Positions 1 to 6,420 of a DNA stretch of 37,859 nucleotides are shown here, piece after piece (the stretch's first letter is position 1; every line of letters starts with the position of its first letter). Both the position numbers and the translations under genes were made by a program. Source of the stretch: Eggerthellaceae bacterium (lineage in GTDB: Bacteria; Actinomycetota; Coriobacteriia; Coriobacteriales; Eggerthellaceae); contig JAUNGO010000018.1 of the NCBI GenBank assembly GCA_030524475.1, positions 1-37,859 on the forward strand, read 5' to 3'. The notes beneath the pieces are model-generated. The model made no database searches, had not been told where the DNA came from, and saw nothing but the letters and a program-made list of their open reading frames with translations.

Positions 1-775
1 TCTCGCCCTTCTCGCTCTTCTCGCTCGACTTCTCCGCGTGTTCCTTCTTCTCGCTCGACTTCTCGGCGCCCTCGGCCAACTCAACCGTCACCGAGCTATG
101 GTCTTTGATGATACGCACGCGCGTGAACTCGCTGAGCAGCTTCGAGAGCAGATTCGTGCCGTAGCTGCGCACGTCGAAGTCGGGGTAGCGCTTGAGCATA
201 CGGCTGCCCACCTCGCCGAGGCCGGTTGCCTTGCCGTTGTTCTGGTTGTCGGTGATGATGTCGACAACCGCCTGCTCGACCTCGTCCTTCGACATGGCCG
301 GCGCGCCGTTGCCGCCCGCGTCGCGGCGCTTCTCCACCAAAAGCTCAAGCGTGGTGAACACGTCGCACGCGCGGCGGAAGGGCGTGGGCGTCTTCTTCTC
401 GCCCATGCCGATGACCATGCGCCCGCTCTCGCGCAGACGGCTGGCCAGGCGCGTGAAGTCGGAGTCGGACGACACGATGCAAAACCCGTCGACCGAGTCG
501 GTGTAGAGGATGTCCATCGCGTCGATGATCATGGCGGAGTCGGTGGCGTTTTTGCCTTGCGTGTAGCCGAACTGCTGGATGGGCGTGATGGAGTTTTCCA
601 GCAGCGCGTCTTTCCACTTGGCGTGCAGCGTGAGCGTCCAATCGCCGTAGATGCGCTTGACGGTGACGGTGCCGTACTTGGACAACTCGTTCAGGATGGG
701 CTTGATATAGCGCGCCGACACGTTGTCGGCGTCGATGAGCAGCGCAAAGCGCTTGTCGGATGACTTTTGTTCCAT
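1..775 (-). CDS. NYN-domain / OST-HTH (LOTUS) protein, 3' end outside window
   Basis: The gene starts with ATG at 775 and runs without a stop to the window edge, giving 258 visible residues. Residues 8-150 look like a NYN (PIN-like) nuclease domain. Its acidic residues are in place: D15 and D17 in LIDADNVS, D79 in NATDSAMIID, and D104 and D106 in SSDSDF. Residues 165-235 fit an OST-HTH/LOTUS RNA-binding fold (DEVEQAVVDII through VRIIKDHSSVTVEL). A Lys/Ser/Glu-rich repetitive tail (KSSEKKEHAEKSSEKSEK) follows and continues off the window. Known NYN proteins cleave or bind RNA, so a role in RNA turnover is an inference. The gene is divergent from the tRNA-His promoter, with about 120 bp between them. 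The domain call is firm; the substrate is unknown. Confidence 0.85.
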   Translation of the reverse strand, partial: MEQKSSDKRFALLIDADNVSARYIKPILNELSKYGTVTVKRIYGDWTLTLHAKWKDALLENSITPIQQFGYTQGKNATDSAMIIDAMDILYTDSVDGFCIVSSDSDFTRLASRLRESGRMVIGMGEKKTPTPFRRACDVFTTLELLVEKRRDAGGNGAPAMSKDEVEQAVVDIITDNQNNGKATGLGEVGSRMLKRYPDFDVRSYGTNLLSKLLSEFTRVRIIKDHSSVTVELAEGAEKSSEKKEHAEKSSEKSEKGE

Positions 776-894
776 AAAGGGCTTTCTCGAGAAGTGCCGA
801 ATCGTTGATGCTGCCTATGATAACGCTTCGCGCGCGCTTGGCGCCCCTTCTGCAGCGCAGCGGATAGAAACTGCGGAAATGCGGAAATTGGCTC

Positions 895-923
895 TTGCAT
901 TGGCTAAGGCGCATCCGTATAAT
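895..923 (+). promoter_or_regulatory. Sigma-70 type promoter of tRNA-His
   Basis: TTGCAT (895-900) and a perfect TATAAT (918-923) are separated by exactly 17 bp. The expected start lies near 930, about 10 bp before the tRNA. Confidence 0.85.
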
Positions 924-938
924 ACTGCCTTGCGCCAT

Positions 939-1016
939 GGTGGGTGTGGCCTAGTTGGCTAAGGCGCCAGATTGTGGCTCTGGAGATCGTGGGTTCGAGT
1001 CCCATCATCCACCCCA
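939..1016 (+). tRNA. tRNA-His (GTG)
   Basis: The cloverleaf folds fully. The acceptor stem GTGGGTG (940-946) pairs with CATCCAC (1006-1012). The anticodon GTG lies at 974-976 in the loop TTGTGGC. G939 can pair with the discriminator C1013, giving the extra G-1:C73 pair specific to tRNA-His. The CCA end is encoded (1014-1016). The gene has its own promoter, and tRNA-Lys follows 98 bp downstream under a separate promoter. Confidence 0.97.
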
Positions 1017-1055
1017 GCGCGCGTTTTGCTCGCAAAACGTTTTGAAAATTGGGGG

Positions 1056-1084
1056 TTGCGTTTCCAAAGCGCTTCACCTAGAAT
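1056..1084 (+). promoter_or_regulatory. Promoter of tRNA-Lys
   Basis: TTGCGT (1056-1061) and TAGAAT (1079-1084) are separated by 17 bp, and the tRNA begins 31 bp after the -10 box. Confidence 0.75.
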
Positions 1085-1114
1085 AGCAAAGCGCTTTGAG
1101 CGCAAACGACCTAT

Positions 1115-1190
1115 GCACCATTAGCTTAGTTGGTAGAGCAGGGGACTCTTAATCCCAAGGTCGAAGGTTCGAGTCCTTCATGGTGCACCA
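1115..1190 (+). tRNA. tRNA-Lys (CTT)
   Basis: The acceptor stem GCACCAT (1115-1121) pairs with ATGGTGC (1180-1186). The discriminator is A, and CCA is encoded at 1188-1190. The anticodon loop CTCTTAA (1146-1152) carries CTT at 1148-1150. The T-arm GGTTCGAGTCC is canonical. A strong intrinsic terminator begins 11 bp downstream. Confidence 0.97.
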
Positions 1191-1200
1191 TCGAACTTCC

Positions 1201-1235
1201 ACGACGCCGCGAAATTCGCGGCGTCGTTTGTTTTT
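1201..1235 (+). terminator. Rho-independent terminator of tRNA-Lys
   Basis: ACGACGCCGCG (1201-1211) pairs perfectly with CGCGGCGTCGT (1217-1227) around a 5-nt loop. TTTGTTTTT follows immediately. Confidence 0.9.
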
Positions 1236-1296
1236 CGCGCCTCCCCTCGTCGCGCAGCCTGCAAACGCGAAAACGGAGAACGCAAGCGAACGCAAA

Positions 1297-1486
1297 GGCA
1301 TACAACGGCCGATTTCCAGCCACCTTACGAATACCCTGGCTTCAAATGAGTCGTTGTAGGCGAATTATTCCGAGAAATGGCTTCAAACGAAGCGTTGTAG
1401 GCGGATTCGGTCAGCAAAAACGCCTACAACGCCCGATTCCCAGCCGCAATTTTCAGCATATGGCTGGAAAAACGTCGTTGTAGGCG
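1297..1486. repeat. BIME-like cluster of five 26-nt repeats
   Basis: Five copies of a 26-nt unit alternate in orientation: 1297-1322 (-), 1337-1362 (+), 1378-1403 (+), 1421-1446 (-) and 1461-1486 (+). The unit opens with TGGCT (CGGCT in one copy) and ends 15 nt later with CGTTGTAGGCG (TTGTATGCC in the first copy). Units joined at the TGGCT ends are always 14 nt apart. The convergent pair 1378-1446 encloses 17 nt and makes a 69-nt palindrome with an 11-bp perfect core stem. Three more copies lie inside nnrD. There is no ORF worth calling in 1236-1533, and the rest of that gap shows no other signal. Confidence 0.85.
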
Positions 1487-1533
1487 TTTAGAAGCCGATC
1501 AAAGGCCACGGCAAAAGCCGCCGCAACCGAAAG

Positions 1534-3261
1534 CTACATCTTCGTCGGCGCGCTCACGCCCAGCAGGCTCAAGGCCAGCGCGAGCACGATGCGCGCGGCG
1601 TCAACCAGCGCGAGGCGCGCCGCTTGCACGTTCTCGTCGTCGACCAGCACATGGCAGTTCGTATAGAACTGGTGGAACAACGCCGCGAGGTCTTGGGTGT
1701 AGTGCGTCAGGCGGAACGCCGCGCGGTCGCGCGCAGCCAACGCCACGAACTCGCCGAAGTCGGCCATCTTGCGCATAAGCGCCAGCTCGGAGGCGTCCGT
1801 CAGCACCGACAGGTCGACGTCGGCGGGGATCACGCGCGCAGCCAGGTCGTCCATCGAGATCTCCCCCGCCTCGGCGGCCGCCGCCACGTCGGCCGGCGCC
1901 GCCTTGCGCAGGATCGAGCAGATGCGCGCGTGCGCGTACTGCACGTAGTACACCGGGTTGGTGTTGTCCTTCTTCTTCGCCACCTCGATGTCGAAGTCGA
2001 TCGGCTGGTCGGACGAGCGCGACAGCATCAAGAAGCGCGTGGCGTCCACGCCCACCTCGTCGATCAGCTCCTCGAAGGTGATCATCTCTCCCGTGCGCTT
2101 CGACATGCGCACCGGCTTGCCGTCGCGGAACAAGTTCACCAGCTGCCCCAGCATAACCTCAAGCATGCCCGGCCAACCCCACGCGGCAAGCATCGCCTCG
2201 CAGCGCGCGATGTAGCCGTGGTGGTCGGCGCCCCAAATGTCGATGAGGTGGTCGAAGCCGCGCTGCATCTTGTCGTAGTGGTACGCAACGTCGCTCATGA
2301 AGTAGGTCATCTCGCCGTTCGCCTTGATGAGCACGCGGTCCTTCTCGTCGTCAAACGCCGTCGAGCGGAACCACGTGGCTCCTTCCTTCTCGAAGACGTA
2401 GCCCTTCTCGTCCATCGCGCGCAGCGCCCGCGACACCGCCGTCTCGCCGTTTTCGTCCTCGACGTAGAGCGTGCGCTCCGAGAACCACCTATCGAAGGTG
2501 GTGCCGAAGCCTTCGCAGATACGCTGCTGGTCGGCGAGCATCATCTTGTAGGCGCGCTCGCGGAAGTTCAGCATGCGCTCGTGCGGGTCGGCGTCGAGCC
2601 ACTTGTCGCCGTCCTCGTCGATGATCGCCTGCGCGATGTCTTTCACGTAGGCGCCCGCGTAGCACGCCTCGGGCAGCTCCACGTCGCGGCCGAGCAGCTG
2701 CTGGTAGCGCACTGCCACGCTCTCGCCGAAGTTGTTCATCTGCACGCCGTGGTCGTTGACGTAGAACTCCTCGTACACGTCGTAGCCCGCGTGCCGCATC
2801 ACGCGCGCCGTGGCGTCACCGAGCGCCGCCCAACGGCCGTGCCCCACGTGCATGGGGCCGGTGGGGTTCGCGCTGATGTACTCGAGGTTCACCTTGCAAG
2901 GACCGCCCGCAAGCGTGCTGCGGCCGAAGTCGCCCTTCTCGGCGCGCACCTGCGCCACCACGTTTTGCAGCACGGCGTTCGACAAGCGAATGTTGATGAA
3001 GCCCGGGCCCGCGATCTCGATCGCCTCGATCATGTCGCTTGCCGGCACGTGATCGACGATGATCTGCGCGATCTCGCGAGGATTTTTGTGCGCCAGCTTC
3101 GCCGAGCGCATGGCAACCGTCGACGCCCAGTCGCCGTTGGACTCGTCGCGCGGGCGTTCAAGCGCCGCCTCAGGCGCGCTTTCAAGCGCAAGCGAGGCGT
3201 CCTCGCGCGCCGCCGCAATCGCCGCGTCGATAATCTGTTCCAGTGATTCGCGAATATCCAT
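1534..3261 (-). CDS. argS: Arginyl-tRNA synthetase
   Basis: A class I aminoacyl-tRNA synthetase that charges tRNA-Arg; 575 residues, normal for the family. Visible features are an N-terminal Add1-like region (1-95), the HIGH-type signature HVGH at residues 138-141 after SANPTGP, a catalytic Rossmann core with MSKRTGE in the KMSKS position, and an alpha-helical anticodon-binding C-terminus ending in LGVSAPTKM. I chose ATG at 3261 (MDIRESLEQ) because it matches family N-termini. Its purine-rich AAGGAGAAG lies about 13 nt upstream, which is rather far. The gene follows argF on the same strand after 90 bp, and no terminator is evident between them. The longer reading to 3348 has no start support. 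Confidence 0.96.
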   Translation of the reverse strand: MDIRESLEQIIDAAIAAAREDASLALESAPEAALERPRDESNGDWASTVAMRSAKLAHKNPREIAQIIVDHVPASDMIEAIEIAGPGFINIRLSNAVLQNVVAQVRAEKGDFGRSTLAGGPCKVNLEYISANPTGPMHVGHGRWAALGDATARVMRHAGYDVYEEFYVNDHGVQMNNFGESVAVRYQQLLGRDVELPEACYAGAYVKDIAQAIIDEDGDKWLDADPHERMLNFRERAYKMMLADQQRICEGFGTTFDRWFSERTLYVEDENGETAVSRALRAMDEKGYVFEKEGATWFRSTAFDDEKDRVLIKANGEMTYFMSDVAYHYDKMQRGFDHLIDIWGADHHGYIARCEAMLAAWGWPGMLEVMLGQLVNLFRDGKPVRMSKRTGEMITFEELIDEVGVDATRFLMLSRSSDQPIDFDIEVAKKKDNTNPVYYVQYAHARICSILRKAAPADVAAAAEAGEISMDDLAARVIPADVDLSVLTDASELALMRKMADFGEFVALAARDRAAFRLTHYTQDLAALFHQFYTNCHVLVDDENVQAARLALVDAARIVLALALSLLGVSAPTKM

Positions 3262-3351
3262 GATGCGCGTTCTTCTCCTTGCAATTCTTGTCAACAGCGC
3301 CCGCGCCGCCCGCAAACGCCGACAGCGGGCGAAGCCCTGTGCGGGCACAAG

Positions 3352-4347
3352 CTACTTCAACGTGGCGTACATAACGGCCTTGATGGTGTGCATACGGTTT
3401 TCGGCCTCGTCGAACACGCGCGACTGCTTCGACTCGAACACCTCGTCGGACACCTCCATCTCGGTAACGCCGAACTGCTCGGCGATCTCGGCGCCGATGG
3501 TGGTTTTGGTGTCGTGGAAGCTCGGAAGGCAGTGCATGAAGATGGCGTCGTCGCTCGCCAGCGCCATGACGTCGGAGGTCACGCGGTAAGGCTCGAGCAG
3601 GCGAATGCGCTCCGCCCACAGCTCGGCCGGCTCGCCCATCGACACCCAAATGTCGGTGTAGATAACGTTCGCGCCCGTGCAGGCCTCCTTCACGTCGTCG
3701 GTGAGCGTGACGGTAGCGCCCGTCTCCTCCGCAATCGCGCGGCACGTGGCCACCAGGTCGGCTTTGGGCATCTGCTCTTTCGGGCCGCACGCCACGAAGT
3801 GAAGCCCCAGCTTCGCGCACACCACCATGAGCGAGTTCGCCACGTTGTTCTGCGCGTCGCCCATGAACACCAGCTTGAGCCCCTTCAGGCCCTGCGGGAA
3901 GTTCTCCTCGACCGTGAGCATGTCGGCGATCATCTGCGTGGGATGAAACTCAGTAGTAAGCCCGTTCCACACCGGCACGCCCGCGTTGGCGGCCAAGTCC
4001 TCGACGATGGCCTGGTCGAAGCCGCGGTACTCGATGCCGTCGTACATACGCCCGAGCACGCGCGCGGTGTCTTCGATGGACTCCTTCTTGCCCATCTGCG
4101 AGCTGCCCGGGTCGAGATAGGTCACGCCCATGCCCAAGTCATGCCCGGCAACCTCGAAGGCGCAGCGGGTGCGCGTGGAGGTCTTCTCGAACAGCAGCAC
4201 GATGTTTTTGCCTTCAAGGTATTTGTGGGGCACGCCGGCGCGCTTCATGTCCTTGAAGTTCCGGGAGAGCTTAATGAGGTAGCGAATCTCGTCAGGCGTG
4301 AAGTCGAGAAGCTTCAAGAAGTGACGTCCGCTCAAGTTGACAGGCAT
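3352..4347 (-). CDS. argF: Ornithine carbamoyltransferase
   Basis: Transfers carbamoyl from carbamoyl phosphate to ornithine, giving citrulline; 331 residues. Visible motifs are the carbamoyl-phosphate loop STRTRCAFE, the HPTQ motif in LTTEFHPTQMIADML, and HCLPSFHD with the conserved Cys. The ATG at 4347 is preceded by AAAGGAA at good spacing. The stretch around SSQMGKKESIEDTARVLGRM resembles catabolic ArcB-type enzymes, so it may run in the arginine deiminase direction. No arcA, arcC or other arg gene lies nearby to decide. The neighbour argS also links it to arginine metabolism. Confidence 0.93.
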   Translation of the reverse strand: MPVNLSGRHFLKLLDFTPDEIRYLIKLSRNFKDMKRAGVPHKYLEGKNIVLLFEKTSTRTRCAFEVAGHDLGMGVTYLDPGSSQMGKKESIEDTARVLGRMYDGIEYRGFDQAIVEDLAANAGVPVWNGLTTEFHPTQMIADMLTVEENFPQGLKGLKLVFMGDAQNNVANSLMVVCAKLGLHFVACGPKEQMPKADLVATCRAIAEETGATVTLTDDVKEACTGANVIYTDIWVSMGEPAELWAERIRLLEPYRVTSDVMALASDDAIFMHCLPSFHDTKTTIGAEIAEQFGVTEMEVSDEVFESKQSRVFDEAENRMHTIKAVMYATLK

Positions 4348-4530
4348 GGCAGTTCCTTTCTGTAGACCCACAAAGTTTAGCAGAGACGCCGCGCAACGGA
4401 AGAGACGCGTTGCAATGCGCCGCCAAAGAACAAGACCAGTTGGCAAAACGCGGAAGGAAGAGCGCAAGCGCAAGGGCGCGCAAGTGCGGACAGAGGAACA
4501 GGCGAGCGCGGGGACAACTTCACAGCAAAA

Positions 4531-4606
4531 TGGCGCGCCCGGCAGGAATCGAACCTGCAACCGTCGGATTAGAAGTCCGATGCTCTATCCGTTGAGCCAC
4601 GAGCGC
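4531..4606 (-). tRNA. tRNA-Arg (TCT)
   Basis: Read on the minus strand, the acceptor GCGCTCG (4606-4600) pairs with CGGGCGC, with discriminator G and an encoded CCA (4533-4531). The loop CTTCTAA carries the anticodon TCT (4573-4571). The T-arm GGTTCGATTCC is intact. The gene lies between the M23 peptidase and argF. Confidence 0.97.
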
Positions 4607-4645
4607 GCAAGACGGTGACCGCGACGAATGCGTCGCAGCCACCGT

Positions 4646-4651
4646 ATTATA
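4646..4651 (-). promoter_or_regulatory. -10 box of the tRNA-Arg promoter
   Basis: A perfect TATAAT on the minus strand sits 39 bp upstream of the tRNA, just after the stop codon of the M23 gene. No good -35 hexamer is visible (AACAAC at 17 bp). Confidence 0.55.
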
Positions 4652-4659
4652 GAACAAAA

Positions 4660-5829
4660 CTAGATATAGTTGTTCGGGTTTACCGCCACACCGTCGAACT
4701 CCACCTGGAAGTGAAGGTGCGCGCCGAAGGAGTTGCCCGTGTTGCCCACCAGCCCGATGTTCTGGCCGCGCGTGACGTATTGCCCCGGCGTCACGAACAC
4801 AGCCGAGGAATGCATGTACTTGGTCACCACGCCGTTGCCGTGGGCGATAACCACCCAGTTGCCCGCGCCGCCGTTGTAGCCGCCGTCGTTGGTGGCGTAA
4901 ATGACGGTGCCGCTCTCGGCCGCGTAGTACGGCGTGCCCTCGGGCGCCGCCATGTCGGTTCCCTTGTGGAACGAGTTGTCGAACGAACGCCAGCCGTAGC
5001 CGCTCGACGTGGATGCAGCCGGGCACGGGTTGGCGAAATAGCCCGACCCCGCGTTCACCGACGCGCCGGGGTTGGCCACAACCGACCCGCCGCCCGAGCT
5101 TTGCTGCTGGCGCGCGGCCTCGGCGGCCTCGGCGGCGGCAGCCGCTTGGCGCGCTGCCTCTTCCTCAAGCTCGATCTGGGCCTGCATCTCGGCAACCTCG
5201 GCCGTGATGCCGTCCGCCTCAACCTTGAGCGCCGCCTGGGTGCTCTCGATCTCGCTCTTGAGGTCGGATGCTTTCTGCATCTGCTCCGCCGCCGTCTGCT
5301 CCTGCGCCGCGTACTCCGCATGGGCAGCCTCGGCCTCGGCGCGGGCGTCCTTCGTCTCCTGGACGAGCTCGGCGTCCTGCCCCGTGATGCGCTCGATCAT
5401 GTCCCAACTGGTGAGGAACTCCTCGAACGTCGACGCGCCGAGCAAAACGTCGACGAACGACGTAGTGCCGCCCGTCTTGTACATGCTGCTCGCACGTTCC
5501 CCGAGGCGATCTTGCAGCTCGGCGATGCGCTTCTCGGCGGCATCGATGCGACCCTGCGCCTCGTCCATCGCCTCAAGCGCCGCGTCGTGCGCCGCCGTAG
5601 CGCTTTCGTAGTCGGCGTTGGCTTGGTTGAGGTCGTCCTGCAGCGCGTCGATGCGGTCGAAAAGCGCATCGGCCTCCGCTTGGAGGGCGTCGCGCTCGGA
5701 CGTGCTCACGGCAAGCGCCGAGCCGACGGGAATACACGTTACCGCCGTCGCGAGCGCGAGGGCAACAAGCCCCGTACGGCGCGCGAGAATGCGAGAGGCA
5801 GACGTGCGTTGTGTGTTTGACTGTTTCAT
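4660..5829 (-). CDS. Secreted coiled-coil M23 family peptidase (EnvC/NlpD-like)
   Basis: 389 residues. A signal peptide (residues 1-39, basic ARR then a hydrophobic run ending SALA) is followed by a long coiled coil (about 40-240) rich in Ala, Glu and Gln. A Gln/Ser/Gly linker leads to a C-terminal LytM/M23 domain. The zinc ligands are seen as HKGTD and HLHFQ, with the typical GYGWR entry and GLVGNTGNS loop. I chose ATG at 5829 because the signal peptide follows directly and AGGTG lies upstream. The M23 family cleaves peptidoglycan peptides or, when inactive, activates amidases. The ligands here look intact. A role in cell-wall turnover or division is inferred. Confidence 0.9.
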   Translation of the reverse strand: MKQSNTQRTSASRILARRTGLVALALATAVTCIPVGSALAVSTSERDALQAEADALFDRIDALQDDLNQANADYESATAAHDAALEAMDEAQGRIDAAEKRIAELQDRLGERASSMYKTGGTTSFVDVLLGASTFEEFLTSWDMIERITGQDAELVQETKDARAEAEAAHAEYAAQEQTAAEQMQKASDLKSEIESTQAALKVEADGITAEVAEMQAQIELEEEAARQAAAAAEAAEAARQQQSSGGGSVVANPGASVNAGSGYFANPCPAASTSSGYGWRSFDNSFHKGTDMAAPEGTPYYAAESGTVIYATNDGGYNGGAGNWVVIAHGNGVVTKYMHSSAVFVTPGQYVTRGQNIGLVGNTGNSFGAHLHFQVEFDGVAVNPNNYI

Positions 5830-6024
5830 GTGCACCTGTTCTTCCGTTACGTATTGCGCAACGAAAGATATCATAACAGCAACTAACCGATCACACATCG
5901 TTTCGACCGAAGCCCCATAACGCCACGTGAAAAGGGTGAGGAAAACACAAAAGGGTTCGACTCCCTTTTTTTGTCGTAGGGAGGCATCCAATGCAAATCA
6001 AGTTTAGTAATCGGAAGGATTTCT

Positions 6025-6098
6025 TGGAGCGGGCGACGGGAATCGAACCCGCGTCAGGAGCTTGGAAGGCTCCGGTTCTACCATTGAACTACGCCCGC
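6025..6098 (-). tRNA. tRNA-Gly (TCC)
   Basis: On the minus strand GCGGGCG (6098-6092) pairs with CGCCCGC, with discriminator T and an encoded CCA (6027-6025). The loop CTTCCAA holds the anticodon TCC (6066-6064). The short D-loop is typical of tRNA-Gly. Confidence 0.97.
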
Positions 6099-6114
6099 GT
6101 TTGCGCAAGAAAGG

Positions 6115-6145
6115 ATTATAGCGCAAGCCGCGCGTTTCGCACCAA
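6115..6145 (-). promoter_or_regulatory. Promoter of tRNA-Gly
   Basis: A perfect TATAAT on the minus strand lies at 6115-6120, 17 bp before the tRNA. The best -35 is TTGGTG (6140-6145) with a long 19-bp spacer. The rest of 6146-6264 shows no gene. It does hold a 17-bp copy of an E-element end (6175-6191). Confidence 0.6.
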
Positions 6146-6264
6146 AAGATTTCAACGAAAGCAAAAGCACCGCGCCCGCAGCGTCGGCATGCACAGGTCG
6201 AACGAGCACGTCAGCATCTCGCAAGCCAAATGCATGCATCATCGTCTCGCAGATCGTTCGTAAC

Positions 6265-6413
6265 GTCAGCGAGGGCTTCTGAGGCGTTTCAGATAGCCCC
6301 GCCTTTGCACCAAGTGGCCTTAGGGCCACGCCGCGTGCAAAACAAGGGGCTAGGTGAAATGCATCAGAAGCCCGCAGCGTCGGCATGTCGGTTCGTTGCA
6401 CAGCAACGAACCG
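6265..6413 (+). repeat. Structured intergenic element E1 (subfamily A)
   Basis: Opens with GTCAGCGAG (6265-6273). The stem GGGCTTCTGA (6273-6282) pairs with TCAGAAGCCC (6364-6373). Inner helices are GCGTTTC with GAAATGC, AGCCCC (6295-6300) with GGGGCT (6346-6351), TTTGCAC (6304-6310) with GTGCAAA (6335-6341), and GTGGCC (6314-6319) with GGCCAC (6324-6329). CAGCGTCGGC follows at 6375-6384. A separate hairpin comes last, CGGTTCGTTGC (6389-6399) with its exact complement (6403-6413) around ACA. The element ends 8 nt from the polA stop. It has no ORF and no U-run, so it is not a plain terminator. Confidence 0.8.
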
Positions 6414-6420
6414 AACGCAC

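Noticed and set aside
1297-1486. CRISPR array
   Set aside because: Repeats alternate in orientation, are imperfect, and the gaps are only 14-17 nt. No leader or cas gene is nearby.
4348-4530. N-terminal extension of argF up to 4560
   Set aside because: It would run through tRNA-Arg, and ATG 4347 has a good ribosome site and the family N-terminus.
6265-6413. E elements as ordinary intrinsic terminators
   Set aside because: None is followed by a U-tract, and they contain conserved internal loops and constant ends that terminators do not need.
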